From Oscillospiraceae bacterium (GTDB lineage Bacteria > Bacillota > Clostridia > Oscillospirales > Acutalibacteraceae): a stretch of DNA of 64,000 nucleotides. The stretch spans positions 62,001 to 126,000 of the forward strand of contig SVPE01000007.1 of assembly GCA_015066015.1 (NCBI GenBank). The letters are read 5' to 3'. Of this stretch, positions 34,787-44,244 are shown piece after piece; the stretch's first letter is position 1, and each line of letters opens with the position of its first letter. A program made the translations under genes and the position numbers. Below the pieces are notes generated by a model. It did no database searches and had not been told where the DNA came from. It was given only the letters and a program-made list of their open reading frames with translations.

Positions 34787-36183
34787 AAGTTTTCAACACA
34801 CTCAAAAGAGATAAGCAGGAGCTTATTCCCATAAAGGAAGGCGAATTCAAAATTTATGCCTGCGGTCCTACCGTTTATAATTTTATCCACATCGGTAACG
34901 CAAGACCTCTTTGTGTTTTCGACGTTCTTCGCCGCTATCTTGAATACAGAGGTTATAAGGTTAATTTTGTTCAGAACTTTACTGATATTGATGACAAAAT
35001 TATCCGTCGTGCAAACGAAGAAGGTGTCACCTTCAAGGATATCTCCGAAAAATATATCGAAGAATTCTGGACTGATGCTAAGGGCATGAACATCCGTGAA
35101 GCAACAACACATCCCAAAGCAACTGAGACAATGGATGAAATCATCAGCATTGTTGAGGGTCTTGTGGAAAAGGGTTATGCATACGAGGTAAACGGTGATG
35201 TTTATTTCAGCACCAAGAAATTCAGCGAATACGGTAAGCTTTCACATCAGCCTCTTGAGGACCTCGAGGCGGGCGCAAGAATCAATGTAGGCGAAGTAAA
35301 GCGTGAGCCTATGGATTTCGCTCTCTGGAAGAGTGCAAAGCCGGGCGAGCCCTATTGGGAGTCACCCTGGGGTCACGGCAGACCCGGTTGGCACATTGAG
35401 TGCTCTGCTATGGTACGTAAATTCCTTGGCGAAACAATTGACATTCATTGTGGCGGTCAGGATCTTATCTTCCCTCACCACGAAAACGAAATCGCACAGA
35501 GTGAATGCTGCAACGGTGCTCCTTTTGCAAATTATTGGATGCATAACGGCTTTATCACTGTTGATAAGGTTAAGATGTCAAAGTCGCTCGGAAACTTTTT
35601 CACTGTCCGTGATGTTGCCGAACAGTACGGCTATGAGCCCATCCGTTACCTTATGATTTCCTGTCAGTACAGAAGTCCCATCAACTACAGCTTTGATGCT
35701 ATCGCACAGTGCAAGGCTTCCCTTGAAAGACTCTATACCTGCCGTGACAATCTTGACTTTGCTCTCAAGAATGCAAAGGATGAGGCAGGGGATAAGGATG
35801 CTGAAATTCTTGCTCTTATTGACAGTAAGAAGGATAAATTCATTGAAGCGATGGAGGATGATCTCAACACTGGTGAGGCTCTCGGAGCAGTGTTTGAGCT
35901 TGTCAAGGATATCAACACCAATGTAAATGACGGTGTGCAGTCAAAAGCTCTCGTTGAATATGCAATCAAGGTATTTGATGAGCTTATGGAGGTTCTCGGT
36001 CTTCTTTATAACCGTAAATCAGCCTCAAGCCTTGACGATGAAATAGAAGCACTCATTCAGCAGAGAAATGATGCGAGAAAGAACAAGAACTGGGCTGAGG
36101 CTGACCGAATCAGAGACGAACTCAAGGCTCAGGGTATTGTTCTTGAGGACACCCCCCAGGGCGTAAAGTGGCACAGAGCATAA
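34783..36183 (+). CDS. cysS: Cysteinyl-tRNA synthetase
   Basis: This 466-residue class I synthetase charges tRNA-Cys. The HIGH-type motif is FIHIGNARP (about 36-44), zinc ligands include CGPTVYN and the GWHIECSAM segment, and the KMSKS motif is KMSKSLGNFF (about 264-273). A helical anticodon-binding region closes the protein. The ATG lies 4 bp inside cysE with an AGGA site, so expression is coupled. A terminator follows. Confidence 0.97.
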   Translation: MKVFNTLKRDKQELIPIKEGEFKIYACGPTVYNFIHIGNARPLCVFDVLRRYLEYRGYKVNFVQNFTDIDDKIIRRANEEGVTFKDISEKYIEEFWTDAKGMNIREATTHPKATETMDEIISIVEGLVEKGYAYEVNGDVYFSTKKFSEYGKLSHQPLEDLEAGARINVGEVKREPMDFALWKSAKPGEPYWESPWGHGRPGWHIECSAMVRKFLGETIDIHCGGQDLIFPHHENEIAQSECCNGAPFANYWMHNGFITVDKVKMSKSLGNFFTVRDVAEQYGYEPIRYLMISCQYRSPINYSFDAIAQCKASLERLYTCRDNLDFALKNAKDEAGDKDAEILALIDSKKDKFIEAMEDDLNTGEALGAVFELVKDINTNVNDGVQSKALVEYAIKVFDELMEVLGLLYNRKSASSLDDEIEALIQQRNDARKNKNWAEADRIRDELKAQGIVLEDTPQGVKWHRA

Positions 36184-36198
36184 AATTGTAACAAAATT

Positions 36199-36244
36199 CC
36201 GCAGAAACTTGTAGAAAATGAGTTTCTGCGGTTTATTTTTTTTA
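36199..36244 (+). terminator. Terminator after cysS
   Basis: CCGCAGAAACT (36199-36209), 11-nt loop, AGTTTCTGCGG (36221-36231), then a long T-rich run. Confidence 0.92.
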
Positions 36245-36286
36245 AAAGCTGTGGTATAATACCTTGACAAGGTTGGTGAAAATGTG

Positions 36287-37063
36287 ATGATTAATAAAAA
36301 ATCAGATCCTATTGCGGTAATTGACTCGGGTATGGGTGGTATCACAGTACTTCGAAAACTTTATAAGCTTATGCCCAACGAGAATTTTATATATTTCGGA
36401 GATTCTGCCAATGCACCTTACGGAATCAAAACGACCGATGAAATCCGTCAGCTTACTGTTGACGGTGTTGAAATGCTAATGGGCATGGGGGCAAAATCTA
36501 TTGTAATAGCATGCAATACAGCAACCAGTGCTGCTGCAGCGGGACTTCGCGAAAAATATCCCGGGTATCCGCTTGTTGGTCTTGAGCCTGCTGTAAAACC
36601 GGCCGCTCTTTCTATGGAGCAGCCGATTGTGCTTGTTCTTGCAACACCGCTTACATTGAGGGAGCAGAAATACCTTAAGCTTGTTGAACGCTTTGAGGGT
36701 GAAGCAACTTTCATACCTTTGCCTGCTCCCGAGCTTGTAAGGTTTATTGAAAGCGGTAATCTCGACAGCCCCGAAGAAATAGCTTATCTGGAAAAGATTC
36801 TCGCCCCCTATGCAGACAACAAGGTCGATGCCGTTGTTCTCGGATGCACGCACTTTCCCTTTGCACGACGACAGATTCAGCGTATACTCGGTGATGAAGT
36901 GCTTGTTTTTGAAGGTGGAAAGGGTGCGGCAAGACAGTGTAAGCGGCTACTTGAAAATCTTGATCTTCTCGCTGATGAGGAGCAGGAGGGTTCAATCAAG
37001 TTTATGAACAGCGATGAAAATAAGATAGAGCTTTGCAAAAAGATGTTTTTCTACAAAGGATGA
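36287..37063 (+). CDS. murI: Glutamate racemase
   Basis: This 258-residue cofactor-independent racemase makes D-glutamate for peptidoglycan. Both catalytic cysteines are visible, in VIACNTATSAA and VLGCTHFPFARR, along with IDSGMGGITVL at the N-terminus and YFGDSANAPYG. A GTG immediately upstream (36284) is an alternative start that would add one residue. A TATAAT at 36255-36260 may be its -10 box. The next gene begins six bases after the stop. Confidence 0.95.
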   Translation: MINKKSDPIAVIDSGMGGITVLRKLYKLMPNENFIYFGDSANAPYGIKTTDEIRQLTVDGVEMLMGMGAKSIVIACNTATSAAAAGLREKYPGYPLVGLEPAVKPAALSMEQPIVLVLATPLTLREQKYLKLVERFEGEATFIPLPAPELVRFIESGNLDSPEEIAYLEKILAPYADNKVDAVVLGCTHFPFARRQIQRILGDEVLVFEGGKGAARQCKRLLENLDLLADEEQEGSIKFMNSDENKIELCKKMFFYKG

Positions 37064-37068
37064 TAAAT

Positions 37069-37737
37069 ATGCGTATTCAGGATGAATTAAAAGAATACCT
37101 TATTTCACAGGGTGCAAGTGATGTAGGCTTCTGCAGTATTGATGACGGTGATTTTGGTGAGTGCCGCTACGCTGTAAGCGTTGTTGTTGCTCTTTCAAAG
37201 GCTATAGTTAATGAAATCGGCGAAGAGCCTACACACACTTATTTTAACCATTACCGGAGTGTCAATGCCTTTATTGACTCACTTCTTCTTAAGGCTGGTC
37301 TTTTTCTGCAACAGAGAGGATATGACTACATTACTGTTGCTGCCTCTCAGTCCATAAACAAGGATGGCTGGAATTATAAGGGCAGATATTCCCATAAGAA
37401 AATCGCCGCTCTTTCAGGTCTTGGCACCGTAGGGAAAAGCTCGATGTTTCTCCACAGCAAATTTGGTGCAAGTGCCCGACTCGGCACAGTCTTTACTGAT
37501 TGCCCCTTTGAGGTGACGAATACTGTTCCCGTATCACCCTGCGAAAGCTGCAATGCCTGCGTAAAGGCTTGCCCGAGCGGCGCAATCAGCGGCAAAATGT
37601 GGACACCTTATTGTGAGCGTGAGGACATCTTTGATGCTGAAAAATGCAGCACCTATATGAAAACCCACTTCAAGCACATCGGCAGAGGTGCCGTCTGCGG
37701 TATATGTATGAAGGTCTGTCCTTATGGGGAAAAGTGA
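37069..37737 (+). CDS. QueG-like iron-sulfur protein (short epoxyqueuosine reductase relative)
   Basis: This protein of about 222 residues has the C-terminal double ferredoxin motifs CESCNACVKACP and CGICMKVCP, enough for two 4Fe-4S clusters, and a KIAALSGLGTVGKSSMFLH segment typical of the QueG/COG1600 group. It is much shorter than true QueG (about 350-380 residues) and has no HEAT-like tail, so epoxyqueuosine reduction is uncertain. The start at 37069 follows an AAAGGATG site; an in-frame ATG at 37033 lies inside murI. It is co-transcribed with murI. Confidence 0.8.
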   Translation: MRIQDELKEYLISQGASDVGFCSIDDGDFGECRYAVSVVVALSKAIVNEIGEEPTHTYFNHYRSVNAFIDSLLLKAGLFLQQRGYDYITVAASQSINKDGWNYKGRYSHKKIAALSGLGTVGKSSMFLHSKFGASARLGTVFTDCPFEVTNTVPVSPCESCNACVKACPSGAISGKMWTPYCEREDIFDAEKCSTYMKTHFKHIGRGAVCGICMKVCPYGEK

Positions 37738-37826
37738 ATTTTGTGCATATTTTCTTGTGATTTTGTATAAAATTATTCTGACATTAAGTGTATAACCGAC
37801 ACCTTGCCGAAAATGAATTAAAGCTA

Positions 37827-37855
37827 TTGAAATTTTATCGGATTTATGCGATAAT
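37827..37855 (+). promoter_or_regulatory. Promoter of the small conserved-looking protein gene
   Basis: TTGAAA at 37827-37832, 17-bp spacer, GATAAT at 37850-37855. Confidence 0.6.
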
Positions 37856-37890
37856 AACAATATAAATTTAAATATAAGGAGTTTGTCATA

Positions 37891-38121
37891 ATGAAAAAGA
37901 TTATTTGCAAAGTTACTTATGATACCGATGCTTCAGAGCTTGTAATGAAGAAGACAAGCGGCGAATTCGGTGACCCTGCAGGCTACGAAGAAAGCCTTTA
38001 CAAGACTGCTGACGGAAAGTTTTTCCTCTATGTCAACGGCGGTGCAGAATCAATCTACCCCAAGGAAGACATAAAGAGAATGGCTGCAAAGAAAGCAGAA
38101 GAGTGGCAGGCTAACGCATAA
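37891..38121 (+). CDS. Small protein of unknown function
   Basis: This 76-residue protein is not recognised. It is charged and soluble, with an N-terminal beta-like stretch (KKIICKVTYDTD), a middle YEESLYKTADGKFFLYVNGG and a C-terminal lysine/alanine helix (DIKRMAAKKAEEWQANA). It is a real gene by signs other than homology: promoter, strong AAGGAG site 9 bp before the ATG, and a terminator directly behind. No domain or catalytic residue is evident. Confidence 0.8.
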   Translation: MKKIICKVTYDTDASELVMKKTSGEFGDPAGYEESLYKTADGKFFLYVNGGAESIYPKEDIKRMAAKKAEEWQANA

Positions 38122-38123
38122 TC

Positions 38124-38170
38124 AAAAAAGTTACATCCGGCTGCAGTAAGCTGTAGCCGGAACTTTTTTA
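38124..38170. terminator. Terminator after the small protein gene
   Basis: AAAAAAGTT, then CCGGCTGCAG, loop TAAG, CTGTAGCCGG and AACTTTTTT. The inner 10-bp stem is perfect; A- and T-runs extend it. Confidence 0.88.
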
Positions 38171-38189
38171 TATTATTATGAAAAAACTC

Positions 38190-38218
38190 TTGACTTTACC
38201 GTGCTACTATGTTAAAGT
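38190..38218 (+). promoter_or_regulatory. Promoter of the his operon
   Basis: TTGACT at 38190-38195, 17-bp spacer, TAAAGT at 38213-38218. The leader is only about 25 bases, so neither a T-box nor an attenuator fits before hisZ. Confidence 0.65.
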
Positions 38219-38250
38219 ATTAAAGCAATATGTTTTTAGGGGAAAGTATA

Positions 38251-39351
38251 ATGAATATCGAATCAAAAATCCTTAAGTCTGACGAAAGAGCTGCCTGTGT
38301 GCTTCGCTCTCTTTACCGTAATCTCGGTTACTGTCAGTATAAAATGAGTAAATTTGAGGAATATGCCCTTTATGTGAAAAATAAGGATTTTCTTGTTTCA
38401 GACGGCATAATCTCTTTTACCGATACGAATGGCAGACTTCTTGCACTCAAGCCTGACGTAACACTTTCAATAATAAATAATTCTAAGGATGTGCCCGGAA
38501 GTGTACAAAAGCTTTATTATGACGAAAATGTATACCGTATCTCAAAGAGCTCGCGTGCATATAAGGAAATCCGTCAGACCGGACTTGAATGTATAGGTGA
38601 TGTCGGACTGCTTGAGATATGCGAGGTTCTGCTGCTTGCCGTGAGAAGTCTCGAAAGCATCAGTGAAAATTACATATTTGAGCTTTCACATGAAGGCGTT
38701 GTTGAATCAATTCTCGATGATTACAATATTATTTCTTCACTGCGCAAAAAGATACTTTCTGCCGTCAGCCGTAAAAGTAAGAGTGAGCTTGAAGGTATAT
38801 GTGACGAAAACGGCATTTCTTCCGTTGTGAAAGAAAGTCTTCTTGTCTTTACTGAAAATTATAATGATACTGACAGCGCACTTTCTGAGCTTGAGCGCAT
38901 ATGCAAAAGCGAAAAGGTTTCAAAGTGCTTTGAAGAATTCTCATTCCTTGTAAACTTTCTTAAAGAAGCCGGCTTCGGCAAATACATAAAAATTGACTTT
39001 TCACTTACAAACGATATGAGCTACTATAGCGGTATTGTTTTTAAGGGATACATTAAAGGTATACCGGCCAGCATCCTTTCAGGCGGTCAGTATGATAAGC
39101 TTATGAAAAAAATGGGAAGAAGCTCGGGTGCAGTGGGTTTTGCAGTTTACCTTGATGCTTTGGAAAGATTCAATCTTGAAGAGGAAGCATATGATGTTGA
39201 TATCGTACTGCTTCATTCCGGTAATATTGCTGATACTCTTAAAACAGCAGAGTCACTTTCATCGGCCGGTAATACAGTAAGAGTGTGCAGCGAGGTACCC
39301 AAAGGGCTTCGCTACCGTCATATTCTCAATGTTTCACAGAAGGGAGAGTAA
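38251..39351 (+). CDS. hisZ: ATP phosphoribosyltransferase regulatory subunit HisZ
   Basis: This protein of about 366 residues is a histidyl-tRNA-synthetase-like (class II) protein without synthetase activity. It pairs with the short HisG to form the octameric first enzyme of histidine synthesis. Motif-like segments are ALKPDVTLSI, RQTGLECIGD and YYSGIVFKGY with ILSGGQYDKL. The start at 38251 follows AGGGGAAAG; an ATG at 38230 lies too close to the promoter. It opens the his operon. Confidence 0.9.
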   Translation: MNIESKILKSDERAACVLRSLYRNLGYCQYKMSKFEEYALYVKNKDFLVSDGIISFTDTNGRLLALKPDVTLSIINNSKDVPGSVQKLYYDENVYRISKSSRAYKEIRQTGLECIGDVGLLEICEVLLLAVRSLESISENYIFELSHEGVVESILDDYNIISSLRKKILSAVSRKSKSELEGICDENGISSVVKESLLVFTENYNDTDSALSELERICKSEKVSKCFEEFSFLVNFLKEAGFGKYIKIDFSLTNDMSYYSGIVFKGYIKGIPASILSGGQYDKLMKKMGRSSGAVGFAVYLDALERFNLEEEAYDVDIVLLHSGNIADTLKTAESLSSAGNTVRVCSEVPKGLRYRHILNVSQKGE

Positions 39352-39354
39352 ACC

Positions 39355-39984
39355 GTGGAAATGCTTGATATTGCTCTTCCTAAGGGAAGACTCGGCGAAA
39401 AGGTTTATTCAATGTTTGAAAAAGCAGGCTTTGAGTGTCCTTCAATCCGAGAGGAAAACAGAAAGCTCATTTTTGAAAATGAAGAGCTTGGTATAAGATT
39501 TTTCTGGGTTAAGCCCTCAGATGTTGCTATATATGTTGAAAGAGGTGCCGCAGATATCGGTGTAGCCGGTAAAGACATACTTTTAGAGTATGAGCCTGAT
39601 GTCTATGAGTTACTCGACCTTAATATAGGTAAGTGCCGTATGGCAGTTGCCGCTAAGAAAAACTTTCACGACAATGTTAATACTACTTTGCGTGTTGCCA
39701 CTAAATTCGGCAATATAGCTGAGCGTTTTTACAGAGAAAAGTGCCGTGATATTGACATAATACATCTTAACGGTTCGATTGAAATTGCACCGATTCTCGG
39801 ACTTTCCGATGTAATCGTCGATATTGTCGAAACGGGTAAAACGCTTTTAGAAAACGATCTTGAGCCTATTGAAACAATTGTTCCTATCAGCGCAAGGCTT
39901 ATTTCAAATAAAGCCAGCTATCAGTTTAAAAATGAAATTATTGAAAAAATCAGACTCGGACTTTCCGGGCAGGTAGGTGTATAA
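39355..39984 (+). CDS. hisG: ATP phosphoribosyltransferase, short catalytic form
   Basis: This 209-residue enzyme condenses ATP with PRPP, the first committed step of histidine synthesis. It begins IALPKGRLGEK and keeps AADIGVAGKD and the PRPP loop region DVIVDIVETGKTL. It lacks the C-terminal regulatory domain, which agrees with the HisZ gene next to it. The start is GTG at 39355, with GGGAGAG 7 bp before it; an ATG two codons later is a possible alternative. Confidence 0.95.
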   Translation: MEMLDIALPKGRLGEKVYSMFEKAGFECPSIREENRKLIFENEELGIRFFWVKPSDVAIYVERGAADIGVAGKDILLEYEPDVYELLDLNIGKCRMAVAAKKNFHDNVNTTLRVATKFGNIAERFYREKCRDIDIIHLNGSIEIAPILGLSDVIVDIVETGKTLLENDLEPIETIVPISARLISNKASYQFKNEIIEKIRLGLSGQVGV

Positions 39985-39985
39985 A

Positions 39986-41260
39986 ATGATAAGCATTTTA
40001 AAATACGGAGAGGTTTCAAATGATGAAATCTTTGCTCGTGGTACTGCAGTTACAGACGTTTCTGCAATAGTAAGTGATATTATTGCAAATGTAAGAAGCA
40101 ACGGTGATAAGGCTCTTTTTGAATACTGCAAAAAGTTCGATAAGGCTGAGCTAACATCTCTTGAGGTGAGTGAAGAGGAAATTCAGGAAGCCTTTGAAAG
40201 CGTTGAGCCGAGATTTATTGAGATTCTTGAAAAGGCTGCAGCTAATATACGCGCCTTTCACGAAAAACAGGTTCGTAACAGCTTTATCATAAACGATAAT
40301 GACGGAATCGTAATCGGTCAGAAGGTTATTCCCGTTGAAAAGGCGGGTCTTTATGTGCCCGGTGGTACGGCAGCTTACCCTTCAACTGTTCTTATGGACA
40401 GTATTCCCGCTAAAATTGCGGGGGTGAAAGAAATATGTATTACGACACCTCCGAATGCTGAGGGCAAGGTTAATCCCGTAATTCTCGCCGCCGCAAAAAT
40501 TGCAGGCGTTGACCGTATATTCAAAGTCGGTGGAGCACAGGCTATTGCTGCTCTTGCCTACGGTACGGAAACTGTGCCGAGAGTAGACAAAATTGTCGGT
40601 CCCGGCAATGCTTTTGTTGCCGAAGCAAAAAAACAGGTTTACGGACTTGTATCAATTGACATGATTGCCGGACCAAGTGAAATTCTTGTTGTTGCAGACG
40701 GAAAAAGCAATGCAAAGTATGTTGCCGCTGACCTTCTTTCTCAGGCTGAGCACGACAAAATGGCAAGTGCTGTGCTTGTTACCGACAGTATGGATTTTGC
40801 AAAGGCAGTAAGTGACGAACTTGAAATACAGATACCTCTTCTTACGAGAGAAGAAATTGCAAGGGTTTCAATTGATAATAACGGCAAAATCATTGTAAGT
40901 GACAATCTGATGAGGGCGATTGACATTGCTAACGAAATTGCTCCTGAGCATCTTGAGCTCTGTGTTGACAATCCCTTTGATTATCTTGATAAAATCAAAC
41001 ATGCAGGCTCAATCTTTATGGGAAGATACTGTCCTGAGGCCCTCGGAGACTATTTTGCAGGTCCGAATCATACATTGCCTACTACGGGTACAGCAAGATT
41101 TTCAAGTCCGCTTTCCGTTGACGATTTTGTAAAGAAGACTCAGTACACCTATTATACAAAAGAAGCTCTCGAACGTGTTGCAGATGATGTTGCTTTCTTT
41201 GCTGAAAAGGAAGGACTTTCTGCTCACGCCAGAAGTGCTACAGTACGTTTTGAGGATTAA
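39986..41260 (+). CDS. hisD: Histidinol dehydrogenase
   Basis: This 424-residue enzyme oxidises histidinol to histidine in two NAD-dependent steps. Visible family segments are PGGTAAYPSTVLM, VGGAQAIAALAYGTE, DMIAGPSEILVVAD, LSQAEHDKMA with zinc ligands, and the active-site APEHLEL and GPNHTLPTTGTARFSSPL. The ATG at 39986 follows AGGTAGG; an in-frame GTG nine bases upstream overlaps hisG and is less likely. Confidence 0.96.
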   Translation: MISILKYGEVSNDEIFARGTAVTDVSAIVSDIIANVRSNGDKALFEYCKKFDKAELTSLEVSEEEIQEAFESVEPRFIEILEKAAANIRAFHEKQVRNSFIINDNDGIVIGQKVIPVEKAGLYVPGGTAAYPSTVLMDSIPAKIAGVKEICITTPPNAEGKVNPVILAAAKIAGVDRIFKVGGAQAIAALAYGTETVPRVDKIVGPGNAFVAEAKKQVYGLVSIDMIAGPSEILVVADGKSNAKYVAADLLSQAEHDKMASAVLVTDSMDFAKAVSDELEIQIPLLTREEIARVSIDNNGKIIVSDNLMRAIDIANEIAPEHLELCVDNPFDYLDKIKHAGSIFMGRYCPEALGDYFAGPNHTLPTTGTARFSSPLSVDDFVKKTQYTYYTKEALERVADDVAFFAEKEGLSAHARSATVRFED

Positions 41261-41262
41261 AA

Positions 41263-42327
41263 ATGAGCAGATTTTTAAATGAAAAATATCAGAAGCTTGA
41301 AGCATATACTCCCGGTGAGCAACCAAGAGATATGAAATACATAAAGCTTAATACAAATGAATCACCTTATCCGCCGTCGCAAGGTGTTCTTGACGCGGTA
41401 AATTCAGTAGAGGCGGCTAATCTGAGGCTTTATTCCGATCCTGAATGCAAGCGTCTTAAAGAAGCAATAGCAGAGTTGTATGAAGTAGATACAGAAAATA
41501 TTTACCTTTCAAATGGTTCTGATGATATACTCAACTTTTCCTTTATGGCTTTTGCGGGCAACGGAGTGCCTGCGGCTTTTCCTGAGATAAGCTATGGCTT
41601 TTATAAGGTTTATGCTGAGCTGTACGGTCTTGAGTACAGAAAAATCTCTCTTAAAGAGGATTTTTCCGTTAATGCCGGTGATTATTGCGGAATCAACAGT
41701 TTTATAGTTATTGCAAATCCCAACGCACCGACGGGAAAAACGATCTCTGAAGAAGATATCAGAAGAATTCTTGAATCTAATCCGGATAATGTTGTGCTTA
41801 TTGATGAAGCATATGTTGATTTCGGTGGCGAATCGGTATATCCTCTTATCAGGGAATATAAAAACCTCCTTGTTGTTCAGACTTTCTCTAAATCCCGTTC
41901 AATGGCCGGAGCAAGACTTGGTTTTGCTTTTGGTGATAAGGAGCTTATCAGTGACCTTAACAGAATCAAGTATTCCACAAACCCTTATAATCTTAACAGA
42001 ATAACTCTTGTGGCAGGTGAGGCTGCAATAAAAGAAAACAGTTATTATATGGATAACTGTAAAAGAATTGTTGACACAAGAGAATATACAACGGTGCAGC
42101 TGAAAAAGCTCGGTTTTGAGGTTTTAGATTCAAAGGCAAACTTTATTTTCGCAAAAAGTAATAAGATTGACGGTGAGGAGCTTTATAAAAAGCTTAAGGA
42201 GAATGGGATTCTTGTAAGACACTTTCCTGATAAAAAAATCAGTGCTTTTATAAGAGTTACAATTGGTGCAAGGGCTGATATGGAAACCTTTATAGAAGCG
42301 GTTAGAAAAATATTGGAGGAAAAATAA
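41263..42327 (+). CDS. hisC: Histidinol-phosphate aminotransferase
   Basis: This 354-residue PLP enzyme converts imidazole-acetol phosphate to histidinol phosphate. The fold type I markers are present: YIKLNTNESPYPPS at the start, IANPNAPTGK, LIDEAYVDFGG and the PLP lysine in TFSKSRSMAGARLGF. The C-terminal arginine region GILVRHFP and RVTIGA fits HisC. It starts two bases after hisD and overlaps hisB by one base. Confidence 0.95.
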   Translation: MSRFLNEKYQKLEAYTPGEQPRDMKYIKLNTNESPYPPSQGVLDAVNSVEAANLRLYSDPECKRLKEAIAELYEVDTENIYLSNGSDDILNFSFMAFAGNGVPAAFPEISYGFYKVYAELYGLEYRKISLKEDFSVNAGDYCGINSFIVIANPNAPTGKTISEEDIRRILESNPDNVVLIDEAYVDFGGESVYPLIREYKNLLVVQTFSKSRSMAGARLGFAFGDKELISDLNRIKYSTNPYNLNRITLVAGEAAIKENSYYMDNCKRIVDTREYTTVQLKKLGFEVLDSKANFIFAKSNKIDGEELYKKLKENGILVRHFPDKKISAFIRVTIGARADMETFIEAVRKILEEK

Positions 42328-42914
42328 TGAGAACAGCTGAAATTATGCGTAAAACTGCTGAAACTGACATACTTCTGAGAGTTAATATTGACGGAACAGG
42401 CAAGTCTATAATTGATACGGGGTGCGGATTTTTCGATCATATGCTGACTCTTTTTGCAAAGCACGGCAGATTCGACCTTCAGGTTGAATGTAAGGGTGAT
42501 ACAAATGTTGATTATCATCACACTGTTGAAGATATTGGTATTGTATTAGGTAAGGCTTTTGCTCAGGCATTAGGTGAAAAAAGAGGCATTGTCCGTTACG
42601 GTAATTTTATTCTGCCAATGGATGAAAGTCTTATTATGAGCGCAATTGACATTTCAGGAAGAGCCTATCTCGGATTCTCGCTTGACATTCCGACACAGAA
42701 GGTCGGTGATTTTGACACAGAGCTTGTTGAAGAGTTTTTTACTGCTTTTTGTCACAATGCTGCACTTAATCTTCATATCCGCCAGCTTTCAGGCTCTAAT
42801 TCGCACCACATAATTGAAGGTGCGTTCAAATCTGTTGCACGTTCACTTAAGGCGGCGTGCGCAATAGACGAAGCCTTTAGCGACGAAATTCCCTCAACAA
42901 AAGGAGTGCTGTAA
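42327..42914 (+). CDS. hisB: Imidazoleglycerol-phosphate dehydratase
   Basis: This 195-residue protein is the monofunctional dehydratase. Metal-binding histidine motifs occur in FFDHMLTLFAKHG, VDYHHTVEDIGI and SGSNSHHIIEGAFK, and it ends STKGVL. It has no N-terminal HAD phosphatase domain, so histidinol-phosphate phosphatase activity must come from another gene. Start and stop overlap its neighbours by one base each. Confidence 0.97.
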   Translation: MRTAEIMRKTAETDILLRVNIDGTGKSIIDTGCGFFDHMLTLFAKHGRFDLQVECKGDTNVDYHHTVEDIGIVLGKAFAQALGEKRGIVRYGNFILPMDESLIMSAIDISGRAYLGFSLDIPTQKVGDFDTELVEEFFTAFCHNAALNLHIRQLSGSNSHHIIEGAFKSVARSLKAACAIDEAFSDEIPSTKGVL

Positions 42915-43534
42915 TGATTGCTATTATTGATTACGGTGTGGGAAATCTTTTTTCTCTTTCATGCTCACTTAAGGCGGTAGGTGTCGATGTTGTTGTAACC
43001 GGAGAGGCCGATGTTATAAGAAAAGCTGACAAGCTTATTTTGCCCGGTGTCGGAGCCTTTGAGGATGCCGCAAAGAAGCTTTTTTCCTCCGGGCTTGATA
43101 AGGTGGTGCTTGAAGAGGTTAAAAAAGGTAAGCCTCTTATGGGCATATGTCTTGGCATGCAGATGCTTTTCGAAAAAAGCTATGAATACGGCGAGCATAA
43201 GGGTCTGGGTCTTATAAAGGGCGATATTGTTTCTATGGAAGGAAGAATACCCAAAGAATTAAATATTCCTCATATCGGCTGGAATGCACTTTCTTTCAAA
43301 AAGGACAGTGTGTTGTTTAAATACATAAATGAGGGCGAATGTGTTTATTTTGTGCATTCGTACTACGCTTGTGACTGTGACAGCAGTGTTACTGCTACTG
43401 CTGAGTACGGTATAGATATTACTGCGTGCGTTGAAAGCGGAAACATATTCGGTTGTCAGTTTCATCCGGAAAAAAGTGGAGAAACAGGACTTAAGATTCT
43501 TAAAGCATTTTGTGAAACGGGGGAACAGAAGTGA
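42914..43534 (+). CDS. hisH: Imidazole glycerol phosphate synthase, glutaminase subunit
   Basis: This 206-residue class I glutamine amidotransferase supplies ammonia to HisF. The nucleophile cysteine is in LMGICLGMQMLF (about residue 80), the oxyanion and interface region is GVGAFEDA, and the triad ends with FHPEKSGETG. It overlaps hisA by 4 bp. Length is normal. Confidence 0.96.
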   Translation: MIAIIDYGVGNLFSLSCSLKAVGVDVVVTGEADVIRKADKLILPGVGAFEDAAKKLFSSGLDKVVLEEVKKGKPLMGICLGMQMLFEKSYEYGEHKGLGLIKGDIVSMEGRIPKELNIPHIGWNALSFKKDSVLFKYINEGECVYFVHSYYACDCDSSVTATAEYGIDITACVESGNIFGCQFHPEKSGETGLKILKAFCETGEQK

Positions 43535-44244
43535 ATATTTTTCCCGCAATTGATATAGTCAGAGGTTGTGCTGTGCGACTTTATAAGGGTGATTATGATC
43601 AGATGACGGTCTACAGTGAGAATCCGGAAGAAATTGCCGCTGATTTTGAAAGCTGCGGCGCCAAATTCCTTCATCTTGTTGATCTTGAGGGCGCAAAGGA
43701 CGGCACAACGCCTAATATTGAAACTGTAAAAAAAATAAGAGAAGCTTGTAGTCTCTACATTGAAATCGGTGGCGGAATCCGTAATATTGAGACTGTTAAA
43801 ACCTATCTTAATGCAGGCGTCGACAGAGTGATTCTCGGTACGGCAGCAGTAAATGATGAAGAGTTTCTTAAGGCTGCCGTAAAAAAATACGGTGAAAAAA
43901 TAGCAGTTGGCGTTGATATAAAAGACGGCTTTGTTGCAATTAAAGGCTGGACTGAAAAATCAGAATACGACGGTTTTGAATTCTGTGAGAAAATGCAGAA
44001 GCTTGGCGTTAAAACTATAATCTGTACTGATATATCAAAAGACGGAGCTATGGTAGGTACAAACCGTGAGCTATACAGACAATTGTCTGAAAAGCTCAAT
44101 ATAAACATAACTGCTTCCGGCGGCATCTCTACAATCGATGATGTCAAGGCGCTTGCTGATATGAATCTTTACGGTGCAATTATTGGTAAGGCTTATTATA
44201 CGGGTGCAATTAATCTTCGTGAGGCTCTGGAGGTGGCTGAATGA
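43531..44244 (+). CDS. hisA: ProFAR isomerase
   Basis: This 237-residue TIM-barrel enzyme isomerises ProFAR to PRFAR. The first catalytic aspartate is in FPAIDIVRGCAVRLY, and the second is in the region VGVDIKDGFVAIKGW; phosphate-binding loops GGGIRN and ASGGIST are intact. It starts with GTG at 43531, with GGGGGAA before it. It overlaps hisF by 4 bp and is half of the usual HisA-HisF pair. Confidence 0.95.
   Translation: MNIFPAIDIVRGCAVRLYKGDYDQMTVYSENPEEIAADFESCGAKFLHLVDLEGAKDGTTPNIETVKKIREACSLYIEIGGGIRNIETVKTYLNAGVDRVILGTAAVNDEEFLKAAVKKYGEKIAVGVDIKDGFVAIKGWTEKSEYDGFEFCEKMQKLGVKTIICTDISKDGAMVGTNRELYRQLSEKLNINITASGGISTIDDVKALADMNLYGAIIGKAYYTGAINLREALEVAE

Noticed and set aside
38190-38251. 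T-box or attenuator for the his operon
   Set aside because: Only about 25 transcribed bases precede the hisZ start, too short for either, and no T-box motif is present.
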